Source: Dyella sp. AtDHG13 (GTDB taxonomy: Bacteria > Pseudomonadota > Gammaproteobacteria > Xanthomonadales > Rhodanobacteraceae). From it: a stretch of 64,000 nt of DNA. The notes below the pieces were generated by a model. It did no database searches and was not told the DNA's origin. It was given only the letters and a program-made list of their open reading frames with translations. The stretch covers positions 310,001 through 374,000 of the forward strand of contig NZ_QICJ01000001.1 in assembly GCF_003201105.1 (NCBI RefSeq). The letters are read 5' to 3'. Both the position numbers and the translations under genes were made by a program. Positions 9,401 to 17,434 of the stretch are shown piece after piece (positions within the stretch are counted from its first letter, which is position 1; each line of letters begins with the position of its first letter).

Positions 9401-9648
9401 TGCAGCTTGCGCGAGATGCGGTCGGTGACCTGCTCCTGCACCTGCTTCGCATCGGCGCCGGGCCAGTAGGTCTGCACCACCATCACCTTGAAGGTGAACG
9501 GCGGGTCCTCCGATTGCGACAGCCGGCTGTACGACAGCATGCCGAACAACGCCACCATCACCATGATGAAGAACACCAGCGACTGATGCCGCAGCGCCCA
9601 GGCCGAGAGATTGAAGCGGCCTTCCTCGTGGGGAGCTGGCGCCGTCAT
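6463..9648 (-). CDS. RND multidrug efflux pump, inner-membrane permease
   Basis: Proton-driven AcrB/MexB-superfamily transporter of 1061 residues, the normal size. Features include an N-terminal membrane helix (SLVFFIMVMVALFGMLSY), a large periplasmic loop starting EDPPFTFKVMVV, the TM4 proton-relay aspartate pair in LALGLLVDDAIIAVE, a second periplasmic loop beginning after FFPSSDRPELLVDLRLPEG, and the C-terminal helix set with VLALIPLL and GIIMRNSVILVDQ. I start at MTAPAP because its ATG overlaps the adaptor's stop (ATGA); the frame stays open far upstream but there it only shadows the adaptor. Substrates are unknown; exported compounds probably include those sensed by the divergent TetR. 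Confidence 0.94.
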   Translation of the reverse strand: MTAPAPHEEGRFNLSAWALRHQSLVFFIMVMVALFGMLSYSRLSQSEDPPFTFKVMVVQTYWPGADAKQVQEQVTDRISRKLQETPSIDFLRSYSRPGESLIFFNIKDSAPASSVPDTWYQVRKKVGDIAAQLPPGVQGPFFNDEFGDVYTNIYALEGDGFSPAQLHDYADQLRAELLRLPGVGKVDFLGDQNQRITIEIANARLSQLGVTPQQIAQAINGQNAVASAGVITTGDDRVYVRPSGQFNDVAALEDTLLRVNGRSFRLGDVATIRRGYDDPPTQQMRFMSQPVLGIGITMQPGGDVIHLGKALDKAAVDLQKRLPAGLKLNEVTSMPHAVSHSVDDFLESVAEAVAIVLLVSLLSLGFRTGMVVVISIPFVLAATALCMELFGIGLHKVSLGTLVLALGLLVDDAIIAVEMMSVKLEQGWSRLRAAAFAYTSTAFPMLTGTLVTVSGFLPIALAKSGTGEYTRSIFEVSAIALLVSWLAAVIVIPLLGYHMLPEHHARPRPGEEWWARFLPARWREARRAKALTAPAHGGDIDIYQTAFYQRFRRVLDACLKHRVLVLVVTVALFVVSMAGFGLVPKQFFPSSDRPELLVDLRLPEGASFDATLAQVKRMEGVLKDRKEVANYVSFVGSGAPRFYLPLDQQLAQPNFAQFVVTAKDVKQREALAGYLDGVLSRDFSAVRTRVSRLENGPPVGFPVQFRVDGDDIATVRGIAEKVAAVMRADPRTRNVQFDWDEPAERSVRFEIDQARARQLGVSSQDVADFLAMSLSGTTVTQYRERDKLIAVDLRAPKNERVHPDQIEQLALPTPNGQAIPLAQLGHVRYGLEYGVIWERDRQPSINVQADTRNGAQGLDVTNAIDAKLGELRGQLPVGYRIEVGGSVEQNAKAQGSINAQMPLLGIAVLTLLMIQLQSIGRTFMVVLTAPLGLIGVIVSLLVFRQPFGFVAMLGTIAMFGIIMRNSVILVDQIEQDIREGHPRWEAIVGATVRRFRPITLTAAAAVLALIPLLRSNFFGPMATSLMGGITVATVLTLFYLPALYAAWYRVRADEPAKEITP

Positions 9649-10778
9649 AGCGGGCGATCCTCGGGATGCGGCGGATCGATCGGCGCGACCTTCTCGCCGG
9701 CGCTCACCGTGTGCACGCCCTGCATCACCACGCGCTCGCCGGCCTTGATGCCGCCGCCAACCAGCACCTCGCGCTCGCCATAGCGCAGCACGGTCACGGG
9801 GCGCAATTCGAGCGTCATGTCCGACGGACGCACCACCCACACGGCTGGCCGTTCGCCCTGGTGGAACAGCGCGGTGGCCGGCAGGCGCACCGCCGGCCCC
9901 GCCTGCGGCGCGGTCTGCAGCGCCACCATCACGGTCATGCCCAGGTGCACCTTTGGGCCAACATCGTCCAGCGCCAGCTTGACGCGATAGGTGCGACTGG
10001 CTGGATCAGCGGCCGGCGCGATGTCGCGCACGTGCGCCGTCAACGGTTGGCCGTCCGCCGGAGAAAGCGTGACGCTCACTGGCTGGCCCGCCCTGATCTC
10101 GCCGATGCGGTTCTCGGGCACATCCACGAACACGTCGCGCTCGCCCGACCACGCAAAGCCGAACACCGCCTGCCCCGCCGCCAGCACCTGCCCCACCTCG
10201 GCCTGCTCGCTGGTGATCGCGCCATCGCGATCGGCCACCAGGCTGGTGTAGTGATGCTGGTTCTGCGCCAGTTCCAGCTGCTGGCGCGCCTGCACCTGCG
10301 CCGCCAGGGCGGAGGCATAGGCATCGCGCGTCTGCTCCAGTTGCAGCTGGCTGATCAGGTTCTCCTTGGCCTGCGCTTCGTCGCGGTCGCGCTGCCGGGT
10401 GGCGAACGTCAGCCGATGCTCGGCCGCGTCCAGCGCGGCGCGGGCCGCGGCTTCGTTCTTGCCGGCATCGGCGTCGTCGAGACGGGCGAGCACCTGCCCC
10501 TTCTTCACGTTGTCGCCCAGCCGCGCCTCGCGCGACACCAGCTGGCCGGCGACGCGGAAGGACAGTGGCATCTCGTAGCGGGCGTGGATGTCACCGGGAA
10601 AACGCAACACATTGGCACCGTCCGCCGCCGGTGCCGGCATGGCGATGACAGGCCGCGCCGCCTCGGCATCGTGGGCGTGCTGCCCACAGCCGGAAAGCAC
10701 GGCAAGCGCCGCCGCCATGGCGAGCCACGCCAGGGATCTGCGCGCCGCACCGCGCACGGGAAAGTCGGGAAAGGTCAC
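9645..10778 (-). CDS. RND efflux periplasmic adaptor lipoprotein (HlyD/MFP)
   Basis: Membrane-fusion protein linking the pump to the outer-membrane channel. The signal sequence ends with a lipobox (AVLSGC). Then follow the first half of the lipoyl/barrel-sandwich domain (FRVAGQLVSREARLGDNVKKGQVLARLD), a helical hairpin (about residues 100-165), the second lipoyl half (SLVADRDGAITSEQAEVGQVLAAG) and the beta-barrel and membrane-proximal domains. I chose the GTG at 10778 (AGGA seven bases upstream, compact signal peptide). An in-frame ATG at 10841 would add 21 residues and lies right beside the operator dyad, so it cannot be excluded. First gene of the three-gene operon. Confidence 0.9.
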   Translation of the reverse strand: MTFPDFPVRGAARRSLAWLAMAAALAVLSGCGQHAHDAEAARPVIAMPAPAADGANVLRFPGDIHARYEMPLSFRVAGQLVSREARLGDNVKKGQVLARLDDADAGKNEAAARAALDAAEHRLTFATRQRDRDEAQAKENLISQLQLEQTRDAYASALAAQVQARQQLELAQNQHHYTSLVADRDGAITSEQAEVGQVLAAGQAVFGFAWSGERDVFVDVPENRIGEIRAGQPVSVTLSPADGQPLTAHVRDIAPAADPASRTYRVKLALDDVGPKVHLGMTVMVALQTAPQAGPAVRLPATALFHQGERPAVWVVRPSDMTLELRPVTVLRYGEREVLVGGGIKAGERVVMQGVHTVSAGEKVAPIDPPHPEDRPL

Positions 10779-10848
10779 GAGCCGGTCCTGATGGGGAAGT
10801 GGGGATTTGAGGCACGCCAGCCAGGCCGCGCCCGCATTCATACGCCGA

Positions 10849-10880
10849 TGAACTCTAATACATAGTTGTATTTGAGTTCA
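10849..10880. promoter_or_regulatory. TetR operator between efflux operon and its regulator
   Basis: A 32-bp near-perfect dyad of the form TGAACTC-N-AATACA-N4-TGTATT-N-GAGTTCA fills most of the gap between the divergent adaptor and tetR genes. Only the two single N positions and the central four bases break the symmetry. Its position would let one bound regulator repress both directions, the usual arrangement for AcrR/TetR-controlled RND pumps. Confidence 0.8.
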
Positions 10881-10927
10881 AATGCGGATTCCAATGATGA
10901 CTTCCGGCACAGGTGTTAAGATGGCGC

Positions 10928-11536
10928 ATGGCCCGCAAACGACTCACCCGCGAAGAAAGCCGCGACCAGACCCACCAGCGCCTGCTGGAGGCGGCGGCAC
11001 TCGTCATCGCCAAGAAGGGCTTCGCGGCCGCCAGCGTGGAGGACATCACCGCGCAGGCCGGCTATACGCGCGGGGCGTTCTACTCCAACTTCAAGAGCAA
11101 GGCGGAGCTGTTCATCGAGCTGCTGAGCCAGGACCACCAGTGCGTACGACAGGACCTGCACCAGATCCTCGACGCCCCGCAGTCGCTGGAGGCCATCGAG
11201 GAGCAGATCACCCAGTACTACCTGCGCGTGTACCGCGACGAGAAGAACTTCATCCTGTGGGCCGAGGCACGCGTGCTGGCGCTGCGCGACGCGAAATTCC
11301 GCGCCAAGCTCAACGCGTACTGCCTGGAGAAGCGCGACGACATCGCCGACGTCATCGAGCGCTTCTACCAGATGCGCGGCAGCAAGCCGCCCGCCCCGCC
11401 CAAGGACCTGGCCTTCAGCACCATGGCGCTGATCGACGGCATGCGTTTCTTCAACGAAACCATCCCCAAGGAACTGCCGGACGAGGCCGCGCAGAACGCG
11501 CTGGGCGTGATCTTTACCTCGACCTTCTTCAAGTAG
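10928..11536 (+). CDS. TetR/AcrR-family repressor of the RND operon
   Basis: Ligand-responsive DNA-binding repressor, 202 residues. The N-terminal TetR helix-turn-helix is clear: RLLEAAALVIAKKGFAAAS, then VEDITAQAGYTRGAFYSNF with the conserved GAFYSNFKSKAEL recognition region. The C-terminal two-thirds is an all-helical ligand and dimerisation domain. It is divergent from the efflux operon and its start lies 47 bp from the 32-bp dyad, so local repression and autoregulation are likely. I start at MARKRL; an upstream GTG at 10913 is possible but would lengthen the disordered N-terminus without benefit. Confidence 0.9.
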   Translation: MARKRLTREESRDQTHQRLLEAAALVIAKKGFAAASVEDITAQAGYTRGAFYSNFKSKAELFIELLSQDHQCVRQDLHQILDAPQSLEAIEEQITQYYLRVYRDEKNFILWAEARVLALRDAKFRAKLNAYCLEKRDDIADVIERFYQMRGSKPPAPPKDLAFSTMALIDGMRFFNETIPKELPDEAAQNALGVIFTSTFFK

Positions 11537-11765
11537 GCCGACCGCGACGCGCACGACGTGCCGCGTGCTGGCAGCAGACACCATTGACCACGCGGGCCCC
11601 TTCTTCACGCGGCGCTGCATGATGGCGGGCGGAGAATAACGGCGCCACACACTCCGGCGCCGGGGCGAGACCTCCCGGCGGCGCCCCGACTTGCCGCATC
11701 GATGTAACCGTCGGCCGCCACCGGACGAAGTCAGGATCATCCACCTGCCCATCCGGGAGTGCCGC

Positions 11766-12851
11766 ATGACTGACCCATCCTCGCCGTCGCCATCGCACCA
11801 GCCCTGGAGGTGGGCGGTGATCGGCATCGCCGTGGCGGCGCTCGCCGCCGCCTTCGCCTATGTCGCCGGCTGGATCGCGCCGGGACGACTGACCTCGCAC
11901 CGCATCGTGAATGCCTTGCAGGACAACAGCGGCGTCTATCCCGGCTACCGCCGCAACCACGCCAAGGGCGTGTGCGTGGCGGGCTACTTCGAGAGCAACG
12001 GCGCGGCGGCCACCTATTCCAAGGCCAGCGTATTCGCGGCCGGGCGCACGCCGGTGATCGGCCGGTTCGCGCTGCCCGGCGGCAACCCTTATGCGCCGGA
12101 CAGCAGCGTGCCCATCCGCAGTTTCGCGCTGCGCTTTTCGCTGCCCAACGGTGAGCAATGGCGCACGGGCATGAACAGCATGCCGGTATTTCCGGTGGCG
12201 ACGCCGGAAGCGTTCTACGAGCAGCTGATGGCCGCCCGACCCGACCCGGCCACGGGCAAGCCCGATCCCAAGCGCATGGGGGCGTTCTTCGCCGCGCATC
12301 CGGAAGCCGGGGCGTTTCTTGCGTGGGTAAAGACGGCCAAGCCCTCGGCGAGCTACGTCACCGAAACCTATGAAGGACTCAATGCGTTCTACTTCGTCGA
12401 TGCCACGGGCAAGCGCCATCCCGTGCGCTGGAAAGTGGTGCCGGAAGCGGCGGACGACGCCGGCACCGGCCCGCAGGCCGGCGACAAGGACTATCTCGCG
12501 CGCGACCTGGAGCAGCGACTGGCGCGCGGGCCGCAGCGCTGGCGCCTGCTGGTGACACTGGGCGCCCCGGGCGACCCGATCAACGACGCCACCAAGGTGT
12601 GGCCGGCGGATCGGCACGTGATCGACGCGGGCACGCTGGTGATCGAGAGCGAGCAACCGCAGGACAGCGGCCCATGCCGCGACGTGAACTACGACCCGAC
12701 CATTTTGCCCTCCGGCATCGCGATCTCCGACGATCCGCTGCTGCCGGCGCGTTCCTCCGCCTATGCGGATTCGTACCTGCGCCGCACCGGCGAGGAGGCC
12801 CACCTTCCCGGCACCGCGCACGCGGGCTCGCCTTCGGAGCAGCCGCGATGA
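11766..12851 (+). CDS. SrpA-like catalase-related peroxidase, membrane-anchored
   Basis: Haem peroxidase related to catalase (SrpA family), 361 residues. An N-terminal membrane anchor (AVIGIAVAALAAAFAYVAGW, about 16-35) precedes a periplasmic catalase-like core. Family hallmarks are NHAKGVCVAGYFESNG (with the distal His), TPVIGRFALPGGNP, SFALRFSLPNGEQWRTGMNS and the PVRWKVVPE segment. The ATGA overlap with the next gene, a cytochrome b561, suggests that electrons pass from the quinone pool through b561 to this peroxidase; that coupling is inference. A GGGAG ribosome site precedes the ATG. An ECF-type promoter (GTAACC near 11705, CGAAG 16 bp later) is possible but weak; no sigma factor gene lies alongside. 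Confidence 0.85.
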   Translation: MTDPSSPSPSHQPWRWAVIGIAVAALAAAFAYVAGWIAPGRLTSHRIVNALQDNSGVYPGYRRNHAKGVCVAGYFESNGAAATYSKASVFAAGRTPVIGRFALPGGNPYAPDSSVPIRSFALRFSLPNGEQWRTGMNSMPVFPVATPEAFYEQLMAARPDPATGKPDPKRMGAFFAAHPEAGAFLAWVKTAKPSASYVTETYEGLNAFYFVDATGKRHPVRWKVVPEAADDAGTGPQAGDKDYLARDLEQRLARGPQRWRLLVTLGAPGDPINDATKVWPADRHVIDAGTLVIESEQPQDSGPCRDVNYDPTILPSGIAISDDPLLPARSSAYADSYLRRTGEEAHLPGTAHAGSPSEQPR

Positions 12852-13420
12852 ACACACCCAAGGCCTTTCATCCGCTGGCGCGCCTGCTGCACTGGACCAT
12901 GGCGGTGCTGATCCTGGCGATGCTGTTCATCGGCGTGGGCATGGTGTCCACCGTGTCCGGCAAGCACACGTGGCTGCTCGCCCTTCACAAGCCGCTGGGC
13001 GCGCTCATTTTCATCCTGGCCTTGATCCGGCTCGGCGTGCGCCTGCGTTTTCCGCCGCCGCCCCTGCCGGACGACATGCCGGCCCTGATGCGCTTCGTGG
13101 CGCATGCCTCGCACTGGCTGCTGTACGCGTTGATGCTCGCCCTGCCGCTGGTGGGTTGGGCGATGCTGTCGGCAGGCGGTTATCCGATCTCGCTGGGCGG
13201 TTCCGTGCATCTGCCGCCGATCCTTGCGGCGAACGGCGAGACCTTCGCCTGGCTGCGCGAGGCGCATCGCTATCTGGCCTATCTGCTGTTCGTCACCGTG
13301 CTCGGGCACATGGGCGCGGCGCTGTACCACGGCCTGATCCGGCGCGACGACGTGCTGCCCAGCATGACGTTTCCATCTTCGTCATCGCCGCACCACGCCG
13401 ACGAGCTGCCTCCACCGTGA
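12848..13420 (+). CDS. Cytochrome b561
   Basis: Di-haem b-type membrane cytochrome of 190 residues with four transmembrane helices. Probable haem-ligand histidines are visible in LARLLHW (about residue 15), LALHKPLGAL (about 48), EAHRYLAYL and VLGHMGAALYH near the end. It receives electrons from ubiquinol or passes them to a periplasmic partner. Its ATG lies inside the stop of the SrpA-like peroxidase gene (ATGA), so the two proteins are made together and probably work together. The C-terminal tail is short, Ser/His-rich and likely disordered. Confidence 0.88.
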   Translation: MNTPKAFHPLARLLHWTMAVLILAMLFIGVGMVSTVSGKHTWLLALHKPLGALIFILALIRLGVRLRFPPPPLPDDMPALMRFVAHASHWLLYALMLALPLVGWAMLSAGGYPISLGGSVHLPPILAANGETFAWLREAHRYLAYLLFVTVLGHMGAALYHGLIRRDDVLPSMTFPSSSSPHHADELPPP

Positions 13421-13452
13421 ACGCGGGCCTGCACGGCGAACCTGCGCGGCAC

Positions 13453-13491
13453 TTGCGACGTCCCGGTGCAATAGTATGATTTATGTCATAC
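13453..13491 (+). promoter_or_regulatory. tetR promoter with overlapping operator
   Basis: A -35 TTGCGA (13453-13458) and a -10 TATGAT (13475-13480) with 16-bp spacing sit upstream of the TetR gene. A perfect 18-bp palindrome GTATGA-TTTATG-TCATAC (13474-13491) covers the -10 element and the probable start site, the classic position for autorepression by the TetR protein encoded 17 bp downstream. Confidence 0.7.
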
Positions 13492-13507
13492 AACACGTGG
13501 AGCGGCC

Positions 13508-14101
13508 ATGCGCTACGACGCCGAACACAAGCAGAAGACCCGCAGCAAGGTGCTGGAAGTGGCGGCCCAGGCCATCCGCAAGGATGGCCCCGACCGCATC
13601 GGCGTGGCCGGCGTGATGGCCGAAGCCGGCCTGACCCACGGCGGCTTCTACGCGCACTTCAAGTCGAAGGACGAACTGGTCACCGCCGCCATCGGGCAGA
13701 TGTTCGAGGAATCGCGCGCACGCTTCGTGCATGAGATGGAAGGCCGCAGCCCCGCCGAGGGCCTGTCGGCCTATATCGACTTCTACCTCTCGGCCAGGCA
13801 CCGCGACATGCGCGGCGCCGGCTGCCCCATGGCGGCGCTGGCCTCCGACCTGCCGCGCCTTCCCGACGATGCACGCGCGCTGTTCGCCGAGGGCGCGCGT
13901 CGCCTCACCGGCGCCTTGGCTCGCAAGTTCGAGGCCATGGCCTATGCCGATCCGCAGGCGCTGGCGCGCTCCACCGTGTCCGAACTGGTGGGCGCCTTGT
14001 CGCTGGCCCGCGTGGAAACCGACACGCAACGCTCCGACGCCATTCTTGCCGACTCGCGCCGGTTGCTGAAGCAGCGCCTGGGGCTGGAGCCTACCGCATG
14101 A
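13508..14101 (+). CDS. TetR/AcrR-family regulator
   Basis: Transcriptional repressor of 197 residues. The helix-turn-helix region reads VLEVAAQAIRKDGPDRIGVAGVMAEAG and THGGFYAHFKSKDELV, very typical of the family. A single cysteine in RGAGCPMAALASD, at the place where NemR-like repressors carry a reactive Cys, could make it electrophile- or redox-sensitive, but that is a guess from position. TGGAGC precedes the ATG. Its stop overlaps the start of a PaaI-like thioesterase (ATGA), so regulator and enzyme are coupled, and the palindrome on the promoter implies self-control of both. Confidence 0.88.
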   Translation: MRYDAEHKQKTRSKVLEVAAQAIRKDGPDRIGVAGVMAEAGLTHGGFYAHFKSKDELVTAAIGQMFEESRARFVHEMEGRSPAEGLSAYIDFYLSARHRDMRGAGCPMAALASDLPRLPDDARALFAEGARRLTGALARKFEAMAYADPQALARSTVSELVGALSLARVETDTQRSDAILADSRRLLKQRLGLEPTA

Positions 14102-14547
14102 GCATGATCACCGAGATCGGCCAGGGCATGAGCGGGCTGGAACAGTTGCGCGCCTTCATCGCCTCCGGCCTGCGGCCCGGCATCGGCGATTCGCTGGATT
14201 TCGACCTGGTGGAAGTGGGCGACGGCATCGCCGTATTCGCCGGCACGCCCGGCCCGCACGCCTACAACCCCATGGGCGTCGTGCACGGCGGCTATTTCGC
14301 CACCTTGCTCGATTCTGCCTGCGGCTGCGCCGTGCACTCGCGATTGAGCGCGCAACAGGCGTATACCTCGCTGGAATTGAAAGTGGCCTTCCACAAGGCG
14401 ATGACGCGCGACACCGGCCGCGTTCGCGCGGAAGGCCGCGTGCGCAGCATCGGCCGACGCGTGGCCTTTGCCGAAGCCAACCTGGTCGATGCCGAGGGCC
14501 GTCTCTACGGCTCGGCCACGTCCACCCTGCTGGTGTTCGACCGCTGA
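14098..14547 (+). CDS. PaaI-family hotdog thioesterase
   Basis: Acyl-CoA thioesterase of the PaaI/hotdog group, 149 residues, cytosolic. The family signature around the catalytic region is AYNPMGVVHGGYFATLLDSACGCA, followed by the second strand set SLELKVAFHKAMTRDTG and GRVRSIGRRVAFAEANLVDAEGRLYG. It is likely to hydrolyse a hydroxyphenylacetyl-type or medium-chain acyl-CoA; the exact substrate is unknown. It is the second gene of the tetR operon. A convergent gene ends four bases past its stop. Confidence 0.85.
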   Translation: MSMITEIGQGMSGLEQLRAFIASGLRPGIGDSLDFDLVEVGDGIAVFAGTPGPHAYNPMGVVHGGYFATLLDSACGCAVHSRLSAQQAYTSLELKVAFHKAMTRDTGRVRAEGRVRSIGRRVAFAEANLVDAEGRLYGSATSTLLVFDR

Positions 14548-14551
14548 TGCA

Positions 14552-15085
14552 CTAACGCGTGCGTCCGCGCATGGCGCGGGTGCGCGCCGCGCGCGTGGCA
14601 CCGGCCGCACGGGTCGTGGCACGCGTACGTGCTGCCTTCTTCGCCGCCGTCTTGCGCTTGGCCGGCCCCTTGGTGCGGGCCGCCTTCCTCGCGGCGTCGG
14701 CACGCTCCGCGGGGCTGCGCCCGGCGGCGGCTTCCTTCGCATGCTCGGACAGGGCCGCCTTCGATGCGGCGGCGCCGCCTTCGCGCTTCAGCGCATCCAG
14801 CGTCGCGCGGCTGCGCTTGGCTGAACTCTCCTTGCTCGCCGAGGTTTTCTTCGTCACGGGTTTCCTGCGGCTGGCGCTGCCGCCTTGCTTGGCTGGCACC
14901 GCGATGCCGGCGCGTCGCGCCTCCGACAGCCCGATGGCGATGGCCTGCTCCGTAGAGCGGGCGCCGTGCTTGCCTTCGCGAATGTGCTCGATTTCCTCGC
15001 GCACGAATTCACCGGCCTGTGTACTGGCCGACTTGCCCTCGCGCCTGTCCTTGCGGGCGCGTGCCAAGGCTCGTTCTGTAGGCAT
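14552..15085 (-). CDS. DUF6496 protein with histone-H1-like basic tail
   Basis: Protein of 177 residues in two parts. The N-terminal 65 residues (MPTERALARARKDRREGKSA ... GEFVREEIEHIREGKHGARS ... AIAIGLSEARRAG) match the DUF6496 family, whose function is unknown. The remainder is low-complexity Lys/Ala/Arg sequence (KKTSASKESSAKRS, KGPAKRKTAAKKAARTR, TRAAGATRAAR), like eukaryotic histone H1 and bacterial AlgP-type proteins, and is expected to bind DNA or RNA non-specifically. It stands alone between a convergent thioesterase and the ABC exporter. A nucleoid-associated or general stress role is inference. Confidence 0.8.
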   Translation of the reverse strand: MPTERALARARKDRREGKSASTQAGEFVREEIEHIREGKHGARSTEQAIAIGLSEARRAGIAVPAKQGGSASRRKPVTKKTSASKESSAKRSRATLDALKREGGAAASKAALSEHAKEAAAGRSPAERADAARKAARTKGPAKRKTAAKKAARTRATTRAAGATRAARTRAMRGRTR

Positions 15086-15219
15086 ATCGCGGCTCCCATG
15101 AAGGTGAACGGGCATGCTGACGCGCGTGCCGTGAAAGACGGAACAAATAAAGCTCAAGTCTTCGCGAGCGTTCATGCGCATGGCAGGGCACGCTGCGACA
15201 GCGGTGCGATGCCCGCGCG

Positions 15220-17079
15220 TTACGCGGGTACGTTGTCCTCCGCCGGGTCCTCCACCGCCACGAAGCCGCCCGTCTGCCGCTGCCAGAGACGCGCATACAG
15301 GCCGCCGCGCGCGATCAGCTCCGCATGCGTGCCGGTTTCCACGATCTGGCCCTTGTCCATCACCACCAGTCGATCCATGCGCGCGATGGTGGAAAGCCGG
15401 TGGGCGATGGCGATCACCGTCTTGCCGCGCATGAGCACTTCCAGGCTGTCCTGGATGGCCGCCTCGGCGTCGGAATCGAGCGCGGAGGTCGCCTCGTCCA
15501 GCACCAGGATGGGCGCGTCCTTCAGCAGCACGCGCGCGATGGCGATGCGCTGGCGCTGGCCGCCGCTGAGCTTCACGCCGCGCTCGCCCACGTGCGCGTC
15601 GTAGCCCACGCGTCCTTCGCCGTCGACCAGCTGCGGGATGAATTCGTCCGCACGCGCCTTGCGCACGGCCTCCATCACCTGCGCCTCGCTGGCGTCCGGA
15701 CGTCCATACAGCAGGTTGTCGCGGATGGAACGGTGCAGCAGCGAGGTATCCTGCGTGACCACGCCGATCTGCGCACGCAGGCTTTCCTGCGCCACCTGCG
15801 CGATGTCCTGGCCGTCGATCAGGATGCGCCCGCCTTCGAGGTCGTACAGCCGCAGCAGCACGTTCACCAGGGTGGATTTGCCCGCGCCCGAAGGGCCGAC
15901 CAGGCCGATCTTCTCGCCGCCGCGCACGTGCAGATCCAGGCCGGAAATCACGCCCCCCTGCTTGCCGTAATGGAAATGGATGTCCTCGAAGCGCACGCTG
16001 CCTTCGGTGACTTCCAGCGGCATGGCGCCTTCGCGATCCTGCACGGCGCGCGGTTTCGCAATCGTCTCGATGCCGTCCTGCACCGTGCCCACGTTCTCGA
16101 AGATGCCGTTGATCACCCACATGATCCAGCCGGACATGTTGTTGATGCGGATCACCAGCCCCGTGCTCAGCGCAATCGCACCCACCGTGACCTTGCCCTG
16201 GCTCCACAGCCACAAGGCCAGCGCCGAGGTGCCGACGATAAGGAAACCATTGAGCGTGGTGATGGTGGCGTCCATCGCCGTGGTCAGGCGCGTCATGGCC
16301 CGCATGCGCTTGATCTGCTCGCCCATGGCATCGGCCACGTAGGCCTCTTCGCGCTGCGTGTGCGCGAACAGCTTGAGCGTGAGGATGTTGCTGTAGCCGT
16401 CCACGATGCGGCCCATCAGGCGCGAACGCGCCTCGGACTGGCGCCACGAACGCTCCTTGGTGCGCGGCACGAAATAGCGCAGCGTGGCCACATAGGCCAC
16501 CAGCCACACGATCAGCGGCACGGCGAGCCAGTAGTCAGCCTTGGCGAACATGACGATGGCGCTGCCGGTGTAGATGGCGACGTACCAGATGGCATCGACG
16601 ATCTGCACCGCCGATTCGCGCAGCGCCCCGGAGGTCTGCATGATGCGGTTGGCGATGCGGCCCGCGTAGTCGTTCTGGAAGAAGCCCAGGCTTTGCCGGA
16701 TCACATAGCGATGGTTCTGCCAGCGGATGCGGTTGGTGAGGTTGGGCACGATGGCCTGGTTCACCAGCAGGTCGTGCAGGCCGATCAGCACCGGGCGCGC
16801 GATCAACGCCACGAAGCCCATCCACAGCAGCTCGTTGCCGTGCAGCCGGAAGAAATCCGCCACCGGCGCGCCCTTGGCCATGTCCACGATGCTGCCGATG
16901 AAGCCGAACAGCGACACCTCCACCAGCGCCACGCCAAAGCCCACCACCAGCGCGGCGGCGAACACCGGCCACACCTGGCGCAGGTAGAACACATAGAACC
17001 GCCACACCGACGGCGGCGGCATGCCATCGACGGGCTCCTTGAAGGCGTCGATCAGCGATTCGAACCAGCGGAGCAGCAT
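15220..17079 (-). CDS. ABC exporter, fused membrane and ATPase domains
   Basis: Half-transporter of 619 residues that works as a homodimer, MsbA/multidrug type. Six transmembrane segments lie in residues 1-330 (for example VWPVFAAALVVGFGVALVEV and AIVMFAKADYWLAVPLIVWL). The nucleotide-binding domain has Walker A GPSGAGKST, Q-loop VVTQDTS, signature KLSGGQRQR, Walker B ILVLDEATSALDSD and the switch His in AIAHRLST. The substrate is not evident. It is monocistronic as far as can be seen: upstream is the REPIN-bearing gap and downstream a separate gene on the same strand 134 bases away. Confidence 0.92.
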   Translation of the reverse strand: MLLRWFESLIDAFKEPVDGMPPPSVWRFYVFYLRQVWPVFAAALVVGFGVALVEVSLFGFIGSIVDMAKGAPVADFFRLHGNELLWMGFVALIARPVLIGLHDLLVNQAIVPNLTNRIRWQNHRYVIRQSLGFFQNDYAGRIANRIMQTSGALRESAVQIVDAIWYVAIYTGSAIVMFAKADYWLAVPLIVWLVAYVATLRYFVPRTKERSWRQSEARSRLMGRIVDGYSNILTLKLFAHTQREEAYVADAMGEQIKRMRAMTRLTTAMDATITTLNGFLIVGTSALALWLWSQGKVTVGAIALSTGLVIRINNMSGWIMWVINGIFENVGTVQDGIETIAKPRAVQDREGAMPLEVTEGSVRFEDIHFHYGKQGGVISGLDLHVRGGEKIGLVGPSGAGKSTLVNVLLRLYDLEGGRILIDGQDIAQVAQESLRAQIGVVTQDTSLLHRSIRDNLLYGRPDASEAQVMEAVRKARADEFIPQLVDGEGRVGYDAHVGERGVKLSGGQRQRIAIARVLLKDAPILVLDEATSALDSDAEAAIQDSLEVLMRGKTVIAIAHRLSTIARMDRLVVMDKGQIVETGTHAELIARGGLYARLWQRQTGGFVAVEDPAEDNVPA

Positions 17080-17207
17080 GGGGTCGTCCTTGGGGGTGGG
17101 GCGTGGGGAATGGTTATGGGGTGAAGGCGCGGTGGGGGTGTTTCAAGGTTTTGGGGCCCGTGGTTGTCACGATGGCGAACAGGCGCCTCGCATGGATGCC
17201 GCGATGA

Positions 17208-17383
17208 GGCGCTGGATTCCGGCCTGCGCCGGAATGACGGTCACACGGAGCTGCACCTGGGAAGGCTCCGCGTCTCTCGCACGTTGGTTCTTGCGTGCTG
17301 AACGCGCCACAGCGGAGCCGCTGGCTTTGAGCCACCAAATACCTTCATAACCGTCATTCCGGCGCAGGCCGGAATCCAGCGCC
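17208..17383. repeat. REPIN: pair of inverted REP sequences
   Basis: Two 33-bp REP units (17208-17240 and 17351-17383) are exact reverse complements, separated by 110 bp. Each contains its own hairpin ATTCCGGC-CTGC-GCCGGAAT and the tail TGACGG. The same core recurs at 45989-46120. Such pairs are non-autonomous elements mobilised by a RAYT (TnpA-REP) transposase encoded elsewhere; none is in this window. The rest of the 17080-17434 gap holds no recognisable gene. Confidence 0.85.
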
Positions 17384-17434
17384 TTACCGCCCGAGCAGGC
17401 GAAAACCCACCCAGCCCCTTGCATTCCCCAAAAC

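Noticed and set aside
15325-17124. 599-codon plus-strand frame over the ABC exporter.
   Set aside because: Shadow of the exporter; His/Gln/Arg-rich translation with no domain.
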